DNA of 64,000 nt from Bacteroidota bacterium. Lineage in GTDB: Bacteria > Bacteroidota > Bacteroidia > Bacteroidales > UBA12481. Positions within the stretch are counted from its first letter, which is position 1. Each line of letters opens with the position of its first letter. The notes beneath the pieces were generated by a model. That model did no database searches, was not told where the DNA came from, and saw nothing but the letters and a program-made list of their open reading frames with translations. The DNA lies in contig JABHCC010000163.1 of NCBI GenBank assembly GCA_018669475.1, positions 31,528 through 95,527 on the forward strand, given 5' to 3'. Below, one piece after another: positions 48,162 through 58,747 of this stretch. A program made the translations under genes and the position numbers.

Positions 48162-49682
48162 CTATTTTGCTTTCCACTGTGGCCAAACAGGGGAATCATG
48201 CTGGAGATCGTTCCATTTATCTTTCATTTTATCAGATAGCTCTTTGGTTTTATCCGGCAGGAGACCTGACAGGTCATTTTGTTGTCCGATATCTTTATCC
48301 AGATCATACAGGGCATATTTCTCTGGCTTAGCTGTCTTGATCCAATCCATCCATAATTGTTCAGGCTTTTTACCGTTGAAGAATCCTACTAACAGAAAGT
48401 TTTCATCTCTCAGGGTCATTGGGGGAACAAATTCATATTCATGAACAGGAGCACTCCAAACTACCGGATGCTGCCTTTGCTGATATTTCCCCTTAAAAGC
48501 ATGAAGCATACTCTCACCATCTATAACTCTGTCATCCGGCAGGGGGATATTCACAAGATCACAGATAGTGGGGAATAAATCGGTGCCATTTATAATTGAG
48601 GTATTCACCTGTCCTGATTTTGCAGTTCCTAGCCAGCGAATAATACCGGGCACACGGTGTCCACCTTCATAAGTAAATCTTTTCATCCCTCTCAGGGGAC
48701 CCGGACTCCCAAAACATTTGTCACGAATATCATCATCCCATTCTCCTCGTGATTCCATAAAATTGACCGGATATTCAGGGCCATTATCCGAAGTAAAAAT
48801 AACTATTGTATTATCATCCAGCCCCTTAATATCCAATGCCTTCATAAGCCGACCAAAGGCATCATCGATCTGGCTGACTGTACCATAATAGAATTTTTTA
48901 TGTGCTTCAATATCTTTATCATCACGTCGTGGTACATAACCATAGCCGACCTCATCTTCCAGTCTCTCCACTTCATCATTATCATAAGCAGCAGCATAAC
49001 TGTCAGGTGGGTTTATCGGGGTATGGGGACCGTGAGTACAAATTTCCATGAAAAATGGGGCTTGATCTTCATTTTGCTCTTCAAGCCAATCGATAGCTTC
49101 ATCTACGATAAGGTTACAGTACCAATCGTTGAGTTCTCCAACAGGCTCACCATTGCGATAAAACCTGCCAGGACTTTCTGGTCCGTCAAAAGCATTCACA
49201 ACAGTGGCAAACCAATAATCAAATCCATGATCTGCCGGATCGGGCTGCTTTGCTTTAGGTCTGTCAAAATGTGTAAGATGCCATTTTCCTGCGAAAAAGG
49301 TATTGTAACCCTCTTTTTGCAGGAGGGAAGGCAGTGTAATTTCACTCGCCTGAAGGTGAGCTCCTCCTCCAAGAATATAGTAAAACCCAAGACGGTAAGG
49401 ATGACGGCCAGTTAGCAATGCGGCCCTCGAAGGTGAACACACTGTTCCTGCAGCGTGGAAATCAGTATATCTCACACCCTGAGAAGCCAGCTTGTCGATA
49501 TTCGGTGTTTTAATGATTCGATTTCCATAGCAGCCCAAATCTCCATATCCCAAATCATCTGTCAGGAAAATTATTATGTTGGGCTTATTGGACTCTGATA
49601 CGCAGGATGGCATCGAAATCAGGGAGCAGATAGTAAGGCCAAAAAATAGGATTAAGGCTGACTTTGTTGTTTTCATAAGCAT
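48162..49682 (-). CDS. Type I sulfatase
   Basis: NIIIFLTDDLGYGDLGCYG; TVCSPSRAALLTGRHPYR formylglycine motif; GKWHL. Confidence 0.95.
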   Translation of the reverse strand: MLMKTTKSALILFFGLTICSLISMPSCVSESNKPNIIIFLTDDLGYGDLGCYGNRIIKTPNIDKLASQGVRYTDFHAAGTVCSPSRAALLTGRHPYRLGFYYILGGGAHLQASEITLPSLLQKEGYNTFFAGKWHLTHFDRPKAKQPDPADHGFDYWFATVVNAFDGPESPGRFYRNGEPVGELNDWYCNLIVDEAIDWLEEQNEDQAPFFMEICTHGPHTPINPPDSYAAAYDNDEVERLEDEVGYGYVPRRDDKDIEAHKKFYYGTVSQIDDAFGRLMKALDIKGLDDNTIVIFTSDNGPEYPVNFMESRGEWDDDIRDKCFGSPGPLRGMKRFTYEGGHRVPGIIRWLGTAKSGQVNTSIINGTDLFPTICDLVNIPLPDDRVIDGESMLHAFKGKYQQRQHPVVWSAPVHEYEFVPPMTLRDENFLLVGFFNGKKPEQLWMDWIKTAKPEKYALYDLDKDIGQQNDLSGLLPDKTKELSDKMKDKWNDLQHDSPVWPQWKAK

Positions 49683-49785
49683 TTATTACATCCACGAGAA
49701 TGATTATTCTTTTCATAGGAGTTCCATCCGATAAATAAAACAAATATAAACGGTTGAATTTATTAATAAGAACGCTGATAAACTA

Positions 49786-49818
49786 TAGAAAAACAGGTGA
49801 GGTTACCCCCACCTGTTT
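49786..49818 (-). terminator. Intercistronic rho-independent terminator/attenuator candidate between susD-like gene and sulfatase
   Basis: Minus strand AAACAGGTGggggtaacctCACCTGTTTTTCT: 9-bp perfect outer stem followed by a short T-run. Confidence 0.65.
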
Positions 49819-49927
49819 CGCTTGCATGCTCTAGTTGAATAATCAACTCAAATCAACCTAAAAACTATTAACTAAAAATACACCCAAAATTCAGTTCATA
49901 GTGAAGCATTAATCCCAATTTCAGGGC

Positions 49928-51391
49928 TTAATTAACTCCAGTTCTGGTATCCCACCACATTTGGGTACCGTAAAAAATATCACTTTCAACAACATCTGTT
50001 GGAAAGTTGATGTTAAGAGACTTCTCTTCGTCGGCATATGCCATTCTGAACGGAGGTCTGTTATGACCAAATTGCGCATAGTTTTCTGACACTCCTGTCA
50101 TTAATGGCACATCTGTTCTTCTGGCTTCTGACCATGCTTCTACGCTTTGCTTAAAAAGCGAAATCCACTTTTGTGTTCTGATCTTTTCAAGATTAGACAT
50201 TGAACCTGCTCCCCATGCAACACCTGGTTCCGAAAGGAAAGCTGTAGCTGCAGCAGCATCTATTCCATTATCCTCCATAGATTTCATAATACCCATTTCG
50301 TATGCTTCCTTAGCATTACCATCAGCAAGGCCTCTTTCATAAATCTCAGCTTTGTTGAAATAAATCTCAGCACAATGCATGAATGGAGAGAATCCTTCAG
50401 GGTCATTTCCAAATCGGTCACCTATGTGTGACACATTATTACCATTGTTCATTGTGTCTCTGGTTTGACCATCATAAAAACGATATCCATTGTACTCGCC
50501 ATATTTATTCTTGTCAACATAAACAGGCAACCTTGGATCATTATTATCCTTTAAAATGGAAACCATTACATCATTAGTTCGATACTGATCGGTTTTGTTT
50601 CCGTCAGCTGCTCCCATTCTTTCATACCAAATTTCCTGATCAGGAGTGATACCTGGATACCAGAAATATGCATTATCACTTTGATCTGTAAGCAAAGGCT
50701 TATCCAATACTTCTGAAATAACAGCCTTTGCTCCGGCTTCATCAACGGATGACATTCTCAAGGCAATTCTCAAGCGTGTTGAATTAGCGAATTTAACCCA
50801 CTTACTGATATCACCTTTAAAAATCCAGTCTCCTACCCCTATGTCTCCGCCTTCATCTGAAAACATTTCAGATGCAGTTTTCAGTTCTGCAAGAACCTCA
50901 GCATATACATCCTTTTGCTTATCATACTTAGGATAAATAATATCTTCTTCCAGCCTGAAAGCTTCGGAATAAGGTATATCTCCCCACAAGTCGGATGTTT
51001 GATGTGCTGCGTAGGCCTTTAATGTTAGTGCAGCAGCATATAAATTGTCATTACCCTCCTCCTTTGCGAGCCTCATGGCATCAACACAATAGGTCATAGC
51101 TATATACATACTACGCCATTGGCTATTATTGATATCTACCCGGTATTCATAATCACCGGTTCCAATTGCTGCAGTTTGTCCGGCCCATGAACCTGTATAA
51201 TAAACATCAAGACGTTCACCAAACAGAGTATATGTAATTGACATCATACCACGCAGGAATACATTAGTAGCAGGTACAACGGTTGCTGCGTTAGGGTTCA
51301 CATTCATCTCATCGAAGTCCTTTGTACAAGATCCGATGCCTAGTAGTAAAACTGCCAGGGCTAGTACTTTTATTTTCATTATTGTTTTCAT
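49928..51391 (-). CDS. SusD/RagB-like outer-membrane lipoprotein
   Basis: GIGSCTKDFDEMNVNPNAATVVP lipoprotein start; SusD/RagB-like architecture, adjacent to SusC. Confidence 0.93.
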   Translation of the reverse strand: MKTIMKIKVLALAVLLLGIGSCTKDFDEMNVNPNAATVVPATNVFLRGMMSITYTLFGERLDVYYTGSWAGQTAAIGTGDYEYRVDINNSQWRSMYIAMTYCVDAMRLAKEEGNDNLYAAALTLKAYAAHQTSDLWGDIPYSEAFRLEEDIIYPKYDKQKDVYAEVLAELKTASEMFSDEGGDIGVGDWIFKGDISKWVKFANSTRLRIALRMSSVDEAGAKAVISEVLDKPLLTDQSDNAYFWYPGITPDQEIWYERMGAADGNKTDQYRTNDVMVSILKDNNDPRLPVYVDKNKYGEYNGYRFYDGQTRDTMNNGNNVSHIGDRFGNDPEGFSPFMHCAEIYFNKAEIYERGLADGNAKEAYEMGIMKSMEDNGIDAAAATAFLSEPGVAWGAGSMSNLEKIRTQKWISLFKQSVEAWSEARRTDVPLMTGVSENYAQFGHNRPPFRMAYADEEKSLNINFPTDVVESDIFYGTQMWWDTRTGVN

Positions 51392-51409
51392 TTTTCTTCG
51401 ATTTTACGA

Positions 51410-54400
51410 TTAAAAGCTTACCCTTAGTTTAAATCCGTAACTTCTCATAGTAGGAATCTGGAAATTCTCAAATCCAACACCATTGTCTCCACCACCCAAA
51501 CCAACTTCAGGATCTATTCCTAACTCTTTGGTACTTTCGTGACGGTAAAGAATAGCAAGGTTCCGACCAACGAAAGACAAGTTAGCAGCATGTAACCAGT
51601 TAATTCCGCTTACATCAAAGTCATATCCGAATACCAATTCACGAAGTTTTACAAATGAACCATCAAGAATTGAATATTCATGGTTGTTCCACATCCATGA
51701 TCCGGCATAATATTGCTGTGCAGATACTCTGGTATCATTAACGCTTCCGTCTTGCTTAACAGCGTCGGCAATCAAACCTGTTTCACGAACATTATCCAGA
51801 GTTGAGCCTTCATATGAACCGGTAAAAGGAGCATGCCACGCTGTTACACTAAAGAAGTCTCCGCCCATTCTTGCGTCGATAAGGCAGCTCAAATTAAAAC
51901 CTTTATATGAGAAACTATTTCTGAAACCGCCAGTCCAATCAGGAGTAACATTTCCCAGATTGACACCAACATTGGTAGTGAGAGGTAATCCGGCATCGTT
52001 CACAACCATTGTTCCATTATCATCTTTCACATATGGCAGTCCCCAAAGAACTCCCCATTCTTCATCCGGGATACCGAGAGTTTTGCACCCACCGAATCCG
52101 CCTGAAATCTGATATGATTCGAGATCTCCATATAGCTCATTTACGGTACTCTTGTTTTTCGCCCAATTCAATGATGCAATCCAGTTTAATCCATCATTAT
52201 TATCGAGTACTTTTACATTCATCATAATCTCAACACCGCTATTTTCAATCTCACCGGCGTTCAGTAACATTGACCTGTAACCTGTTGCGGTTGATGTTGC
52301 TACTGAAAGAATCTGGTTAACTGTTGTTTGATCATAATACGTGAAGTCCAGTGCAACACGATCTTGCCATAACCTTATATCAGCTCCAATTTCAAATGAA
52401 GAGGTTATCTCTGGCTTCAGATTATTTGGAGGAAGCGTTGAACCAGGACTAAACATCGAAATATTATTAAATGTGCTTGCTGAATAAGTACGAGACAGTT
52501 TATAAGCACCTGTATCGCCTCCTACCTGAGCCCAACTACCACGTAGCTTGGCGAAACTGAGAACATCTGAATCAATACCAAATGCCTCTGTGATAATCAA
52601 ACCAGTACTAACAGATGGATAAAAATATGATCTGTTTTCAGCGGGTAGAGTTGAACTCCAGTCATTTCGTCCGGTAACACCAAAGAAAAGGAAATTTTTG
52701 TATGATGCATTAGCTGCAAAGAAAGCTGAATTAGTCTCTTTTTGATAATCATACATACTAACCACAGGCGAACCTTTTACATTTGAGATAGTGAAGAGAT
52801 CAGGTACGGTTAGATCATTTGCCCGCATGTACATATTCTTGGTTTTGTAACTTCTATAGTTAGCCCCAACAGTTCCATCAAGCCTTATGTCACCAAAACT
52901 CTTATCGAAATTCAGCATTAAATCTGCATTAGTCTCGTTATAATACAATTGAGTCTGGTTAAATTGACCTCCTCTATCCCTGCGTATATTTCCTGATGTT
53001 CCAGACTGGGTTTGATCTTTACGATACTCATTGTAAAAATCTGTTCCTGCCCTGACCATTACTGATAACCAATCTGTTAGCTTATAGTCGAGACTCATAT
53101 TTCCATAAAGACGATCACGGTTAAAGCCTGTTAGATTTCTTAAAGAATAATAAGGATTGTCGAAACCAGGATATATATGCCCTGCATTACCTTGATCACT
53201 GAATAACTGCTTTGCATGTGACATATCATAATCTCTTTGCAGCCAGGCAAAATCAACTCCAATACCAGAATATCCATTATTTGGTAAATTGTTACTCTCT
53301 TTAGTCAGATAAGTAAAATTGGTTACCGCAGTCAATCGGTCAGTTGGTCGAAGAGTCAAACTTCCGTTTATTGTTTGCTGACTTTGATCTGTAAAATTAA
53401 TTATCCCTTTTGTATCCAAATTGGTAAAGGCCAATCGTCCTGATGCTTTTGCGGTACTAGATGATATTGCAACAGCATTCTCAAGATTCACACCTGTTTG
53501 GAAAAAGTTCTTGTAGTTATCAGGACGGCTGACATAAGGACTATTTGCACCAGTTGACCATTGATCAAGATTATATCCTGCATCCATACGTGGGCCCCAG
53601 TTAATTGGCCAACCATCATTTACACCACCACCGTTGCCATCAACATAATTGTATCCAAACTCCTTTGCATACTCACCATAGCTTTTGCTGTATCCTGGAT
53701 TATCTGCTTTGTATTGATCATACTGATATTCACTACCGTTCCAACCTCCACCATATTCATTCTGGAATTTTGGAAAGTAGGCTGGTTGATCGAATACCAG
53801 TGAACTGGTAACATCAATACCTAATTTTCTTCCTTCGTTTCCTTTTTTGGTAGTAATCAGAATAACACCGTTTGTTGCACGGCTACCGTATAGGGCGGCA
53901 GCATTTGCACCTTTCAGTACTGTCATAGACTCAATATTGTTTGGATCGATATCTGCACCAGTATTTCCCCAGTCAATACCTCCACCACCACCCATATTTG
54001 TAGTGTTATTAAATATAGGTGTACCGTCGATAACAAAAAGTGGCTCATTGCCGGCAAAAGATGCATTACCCCTGATAACAATTCTGGATGAAGCACCTAC
54101 AGTACTACCACCACTTGTTACCTGAACACCAGCAATTTTACCTGATAAGGTATTAACAATATTATTATCCTTCGCCTGAGATAGTTCAGCTGCTCCAATA
54201 TCCTGCACGGCATATCCAAGAGTCTTTTTATCACGTGAAATACCCAAAGCAGTTACAATTACTTCATCAAGACCCAAAACATCTGGTTCTAAAACTACAT
54301 TATATACATTAGAAGATGTGATAGGTACTTCCTGTTTAGTCATACCAACAAAGGAGAATACTAAAGTACCCTGACTTTGGTTGTACTGGATGGTAAATCT

Positions 54401-54574
54401 ACCATCAGAGCCGGTAATTGTTCCCTGACCGGTTTCTTTAATTCTGACTGTGACACCAGGTTTTGTTTCATTGTCCTCAGAGGATGTCACTGTTCCTGTT
54501 AACTGGCGGTTTTGGCCAAAAGAGGACATGGCGCAAAAGAATGCTAACAGTAAAAATAATAGCTTTTGTTTCAT
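51410..54574 (-). CDS. SusC/RagA-like TonB-linked outer-membrane protein
   Basis: Carboxypeptidase-regulatory-like domain, LDEVIVTALGISRDKKTLGYAVQDI plug, RIVIRGNASFAGNEPLFVIDGTPI, C-terminal SYGFKLRVSF. Confidence 0.96.
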   Translation of the reverse strand: MKQKLLFLLLAFFCAMSSFGQNRQLTGTVTSSEDNETKPGVTVRIKETGQGTITGSDGRFTIQYNQSQGTLVFSFVGMTKQEVPITSSNVYNVVLEPDVLGLDEVIVTALGISRDKKTLGYAVQDIGAAELSQAKDNNIVNTLSGKIAGVQVTSGGSTVGASSRIVIRGNASFAGNEPLFVIDGTPIFNNTTNMGGGGGIDWGNTGADIDPNNIESMTVLKGANAAALYGSRATNGVILITTKKGNEGRKLGIDVTSSLVFDQPAYFPKFQNEYGGGWNGSEYQYDQYKADNPGYSKSYGEYAKEFGYNYVDGNGGGVNDGWPINWGPRMDAGYNLDQWSTGANSPYVSRPDNYKNFFQTGVNLENAVAISSSTAKASGRLAFTNLDTKGIINFTDQSQQTINGSLTLRPTDRLTAVTNFTYLTKESNNLPNNGYSGIGVDFAWLQRDYDMSHAKQLFSDQGNAGHIYPGFDNPYYSLRNLTGFNRDRLYGNMSLDYKLTDWLSVMVRAGTDFYNEYRKDQTQSGTSGNIRRDRGGQFNQTQLYYNETNADLMLNFDKSFGDIRLDGTVGANYRSYKTKNMYMRANDLTVPDLFTISNVKGSPVVSMYDYQKETNSAFFAANASYKNFLFFGVTGRNDWSSTLPAENRSYFYPSVSTGLIITEAFGIDSDVLSFAKLRGSWAQVGGDTGAYKLSRTYSASTFNNISMFSPGSTLPPNNLKPEITSSFEIGADIRLWQDRVALDFTYYDQTTVNQILSVATSTATGYRSMLLNAGEIENSGVEIMMNVKVLDNNDGLNWIASLNWAKNKSTVNELYGDLESYQISGGFGGCKTLGIPDEEWGVLWGLPYVKDDNGTMVVNDAGLPLTTNVGVNLGNVTPDWTGGFRNSFSYKGFNLSCLIDARMGGDFFSVTAWHAPFTGSYEGSTLDNVRETGLIADAVKQDGSVNDTRVSAQQYYAGSWMWNNHEYSILDGSFVKLRELVFGYDFDVSGINWLHAANLSFVGRNLAILYRHESTKELGIDPEVGLGGGDNGVGFENFQIPTMRSYGFKLRVSF

Positions 54575-54721
54575 AGGATAACAGTTAATTTAAACATGTT
54601 TATAATACAGTTTAAAATTAGGACTAACACTACAGGCTTTCAGTCTCTTTATTTGCCTGTTTATCCTCTTTATTAACTATTATCGTCTTTTTCTTACTGT
54701 TTATTAAGAATGAGAATTATC

Positions 54722-55618
54722 CTAGACTTGGAAAAGAAGTCTTTTTTTGTACTCATTAGGAGATAATCCGGTAACTCGCTTAAAATGTCTGTGGAAATTT
54801 GATGTACTGTTGTACCCGCTCTCATAACAAGTCTCCGATACAGTATAGTCTTCCTGGGTCAATAATTTACATGCTCTTGCTATACGTGTCTCAATTAAAT
54901 AATCAGAAAAGGTCTTTTGGGTTTTTTTCTTAAAAAACCGACAAAAAGCACTGGAAGTCATACTAATCTGACCAGCAACATCTTCAAGACTAATCTGATG
55001 ATTGTAGTTGTTCTGAATAAAATCTACTATCACTTTCATCTTTTTACTGTCAAGAGGATCTCTGACAGGTAGTTGCCGGGTAGAAAGGTAGAGTGCAGAA
55101 TCATCCTCGACCATAAGACTAAAGGTATTCATCAAAGATATAACCTGCTCAAATCCTGTTGATTCAAGAATATTAGTAATACTCCTTTCAATTGAAGAAT
55201 CTTGTTTCGGGCTTAACTTAATTCCATAATTTGAATTCGAAAGAAGACTTAATATCTGATAAGCCTCAGGAAGTAAGTCGAGTAGTTTTATAAATTGCTC
55301 CTTATCAAAAAAAATAGTTATAGCCCGTGCGTGAGTTAATGATTCAGAGTTATTTCCAGCATTAGCATCAGATCGAAAAACGTGAGGAAGGTTCTCTCCT
55401 ATCAGAAATAAGTCCCCCTGCTTGAAATCAACGCAAGTATCAGAAACAAATAGTTCACCAGAGCTCTTCACTATATATGTAAGCTGACACTCCTTGTGAT
55501 AATGATACGGGCGATAGAAACAGGGTAATTCCCAGTACTCAGCTTTTATGGATTGTTCTCCCTGACGGGGTACCGTGAAACAAATTGGATCCATACTTAC
55601 ATAATTTAACTTATGCAA
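54722..55618 (-). CDS. AraC-family regulator with N-terminal cupin-like domain
   Basis: ISLEDVAGQISMTSSAFCRFFKKKTQKTFSDYLIETRIARACKLL...SGYNSTSNFHRHFKRVTGLSPNEYKK. Confidence 0.95.
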   Translation of the reverse strand: MHKLNYVSMDPICFTVPRQGEQSIKAEYWELPCFYRPYHYHKECQLTYIVKSSGELFVSDTCVDFKQGDLFLIGENLPHVFRSDANAGNNSESLTHARAITIFFDKEQFIKLLDLLPEAYQILSLLSNSNYGIKLSPKQDSSIERSITNILESTGFEQVISLMNTFSLMVEDDSALYLSTRQLPVRDPLDSKKMKVIVDFIQNNYNHQISLEDVAGQISMTSSAFCRFFKKKTQKTFSDYLIETRIARACKLLTQEDYTVSETCYESGYNSTSNFHRHFKRVTGLSPNEYKKRLLFQV

Positions 55619-55669
55619 GTTAAGGAAACTTATTTACATAACATTAATAAGTATACAGAAAACTCACTT

Positions 55670-56890
55670 TTATCTAAGCTTAAGGCCTAACACTGCATCC
55701 AAAACCAGGGCCACAGAACCAATTACTGATGCATATTCCTTAAAACCAGCAGGAAGAATCTGAACTTGTCGGTTTGGTAACATTTTTTGTTTTTCTATCT
55801 CATTCGTGAGTGCTCTCCAAAAAAGATCTCCGTTCAAGCTCACTCCACCCCCGACAAAAACATGAGTCGGGTCAAGTAATTGAATTAAATTACCAATTCC
55901 AACACTAAGTGAACGCATTGCATTCAGGCATGTTTTCTTTGCAAAATCATCATTTTTTCTGCAAGCATCAAAAACCATTTTTGCATCAATCTTTTCAACC
56001 TTTCCACCACACAACTGGTTCAACAGGCTTGATTTAGTAAGACCCACCTGAGCCAGATGACCAATACTTCTCCCCGATGCCAAAGCTTCTAAACAACCAG
56101 TACGTCCACAATCACAAACTATTTTGCTGTTAGGATCAATAGTCATGTGTCCAAACTCACCCGAATACCCTCTCCCTCCATCAATTAATTGACCTTCAAC
56201 AACAATTCCGGCTGCAATACCGTAACCCACATTAACAACAATAAAGTTTTCAAGATCCCTTCCCTGTCCATAGCCTTTCTCTCCTAAAGCCATTAACCTG
56301 GTAGAGTTCTCCAGAAACAAAGGTATTGACAGACGTGCTTCCAAATCATTCTTGAAATTCACATTCTGCCATCCAAAATCAGGTGACAAATCTACTATCT
56401 CCTTTTTCTTATCAAGCAAACCTGCTACCCCAACACCTAATCCAATAACATGGCCAGTATCCAATCCTCTCTTAGACAATAATCTTTCAACTAAACTTAC
56501 AAGATTGTCAATCACGACCTCATATCCTTCTTCTTTACCTGTGGGCATTTGGATCTCCATCACAATTTCAGCATCAAGATCAGCCAATACACCACGAATC
56601 ATAGTTGCACCAAGATCAATCCCTAAAACATATTTCCCAGAAGCATTAAACTCAACAATCACCGGGGGACGCCCTCCATTGCTATGACCAACTCCACAAT
56701 ATTTTGCCAGCTTTTCTTCATTGACAATTCGATCAACAATTCGCGACACAGTCGGCGCTGCCAGACCAGTTAGTTTGACTAATTCTGCACGACTGATGGT
56801 ATGATTTTGCCGAATCAATTGCAGAATTACTCTACGATTCATACGATTCATAACCTCAGAATCAACCTTTTGAATTTCTTGTTTTGCCAT
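55670..56890 (-). CDS. ROK-family transcriptional regulator/sugar kinase-like
   Basis: N-terminal winged HTH plus YVLGIDLGATMIRGVLADL; GEFGHMTIDPNSKIVCDCGRTGCLEALASG. Confidence 0.95.
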   Translation of the reverse strand: MAKQEIQKVDSEVMNRMNRRVILQLIRQNHTISRAELVKLTGLAAPTVSRIVDRIVNEEKLAKYCGVGHSNGGRPPVIVEFNASGKYVLGIDLGATMIRGVLADLDAEIVMEIQMPTGKEEGYEVVIDNLVSLVERLLSKRGLDTGHVIGLGVGVAGLLDKKKEIVDLSPDFGWQNVNFKNDLEARLSIPLFLENSTRLMALGEKGYGQGRDLENFIVVNVGYGIAAGIVVEGQLIDGGRGYSGEFGHMTIDPNSKIVCDCGRTGCLEALASGRSIGHLAQVGLTKSSLLNQLCGGKVEKIDAKMVFDACRKNDDFAKKTCLNAMRSLSVGIGNLIQLLDPTHVFVGGGVSLNGDLFWRALTNEIEKQKMLPNRQVQILPAGFKEYASVIGSVALVLDAVLGLKLR

Positions 56891-57099
56891 GTGTTTATTT
56901 ACATCGTAAAGATAGCATTCTCAATCATGATTATTTTCATACTATTAGAAACATCAGCAGATCATATTATCTGTCTAATGAATTATTTTATCCTTATGAC
57001 CAATGAACTAAGGATATTTCTTAAATTTGAACACAAGTTATCAATCATCTTTTTACTATTAATAATTAAGTCCTAATTAACGAGTAGATAAAACTTACT

Positions 57100-58734
57100 A
57101 TGATTAGCCCGATAGATGCTGTTATTATTGTTGTTTATTTAGTTGGAATTCTGACTATCGGAATTCTGTCGGTGAAACTCAAAAACATGTCAAGCGAACG
57201 CTATTTTCTTGCCGGTCGCGGACTTAAATGGCCAGTGATAGGGGCTGCACTTTTTGCATCGAACATCTCAACAATTCACCTGGTCGGACTAGCAGCATCC
57301 GGTTATAATGAAGGATTAGTATGGGGTAACTTTGAATGGCTGGCTGCTATAACCTTAATACTTTTGGGTCTGGTCTTTGCCCCTTTCTATTTCAAAAGCA
57401 AAATTTCAACCCTGCCTGAATTCATGGAAAAACGCTATGGCCAGGGAGCCAGAACCGTTTTAGCCATAATCGCAATTATTGGTGCCCTCTTTGTGCATAT
57501 AGGTATGAGCCTCTATGCCGGAGCTGTTGTATTCCACGCTTTCTTCGGGATTCCGGTCATGGTATCAATATTAATAATATCAGTAGTCACTATTGCATAT
57601 ACAGTTTTGGGAGGACTCAAGGCGGTGGTTGTTACTGAAACTATCCAAACCGGTATATTGATTATCGGAGCATTGATTTTAACGATAATAGCTGCTTTTG
57701 CCCTGCCGGATAAGGGCATTCACACTCTGGCTGATCTAAAAGCCGTTCTGAAACCTGGACAATTAAATATATTACACACACAAGACAGTTTGAAAGCATT
57801 AGGTGAAGGGGGATTTGACTCCGGACTCACATGGTACGCCTGTTTACTGGGTTATCCAATCCTTGGTCTTTGGTACTGGTGTTCTGACCAAACTATCGTT
57901 CAACGAGTGCTTGGGGCAAAAACCATGAGGGATGCCCAAACCGGCCCTATTTTTGCCGGATTCCTAAAAATATTACCCGTTTTCATACTGGTACTTCCAG
58001 GAGTCTTTGCATATGCCCTTTTTCCTGATATCATCGGAACAGACGCTAATCAGACTTTACCTGTTTTGATAAACCAGCTTCTGCCGGTCGGTCTTAAAGG
58101 AATCATGGCTGCAACACTTCTGGCAGCCCTTATGAGCACCATAGCAGCTGCTCTGAACAGTTCTGCTACATTAGTTGCATTAGATATCGTAAAAAGGATC
58201 AAACCCGAAACCAGCGATAAGCAACAGGTAAAATCCGGGAGGGTGGCTGCCATAGTTGTTATGGCTCTGGCAATGCTTTGGTCAACTCAGGGAGATCAAT
58301 TCTCAAGCATCTTTGAAGCTATAAATAAGATTGCTTCTGCCATTGCTCCTCCTGTTGCCGTGGTTTTTCTTTTTGGAGTTTTCTCAAAAAAAGGAACCTA
58401 TATGGGCGCCATGGTCACATTAATCCTTGGTCTGGCATTAGGAATAACAGCCTTTTGCTTTGATTTTGAACCGATTAGCGGATACATGTATCTTACTCAT
58501 GGATGGCATATGCCCTTTATGATGCAAGCCTGGTGGTTATTTGTTATCTGTTCAATCATTTACTTTCTTGTAAGTTGGTTTACAAAGAAACCATCAAGCG
58601 AAGTAATTGAGAAGTATACATGGAAAAATCCTCTGGCCGTCGTACTAAGCGGAAAAATTAATAAGTGGACCGACCCCAGAGTGTTAGCCCTTATGCTTGT
58701 TGTTGTATTAATTACATTATATATCATTTTCTAA
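57100..58734 (+). CDS. Sodium:solute symporter (SSS/SGLT-like)
   Basis: RYFLAGRGLKWPVIGAALFASNISTIHLVGLAASGY; multiple TM segments. Confidence 0.95.
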   Translation: MISPIDAVIIVVYLVGILTIGILSVKLKNMSSERYFLAGRGLKWPVIGAALFASNISTIHLVGLAASGYNEGLVWGNFEWLAAITLILLGLVFAPFYFKSKISTLPEFMEKRYGQGARTVLAIIAIIGALFVHIGMSLYAGAVVFHAFFGIPVMVSILIISVVTIAYTVLGGLKAVVVTETIQTGILIIGALILTIIAAFALPDKGIHTLADLKAVLKPGQLNILHTQDSLKALGEGGFDSGLTWYACLLGYPILGLWYWCSDQTIVQRVLGAKTMRDAQTGPIFAGFLKILPVFILVLPGVFAYALFPDIIGTDANQTLPVLINQLLPVGLKGIMAATLLAALMSTIAAALNSSATLVALDIVKRIKPETSDKQQVKSGRVAAIVVMALAMLWSTQGDQFSSIFEAINKIASAIAPPVAVVFLFGVFSKKGTYMGAMVTLILGLALGITAFCFDFEPISGYMYLTHGWHMPFMMQAWWLFVICSIIYFLVSWFTKKPSSEVIEKYTWKNPLAVVLSGKINKWTDPRVLALMLVVVLITLYIIF

Positions 58735-58747
58735 AAACCGAAGCAAT

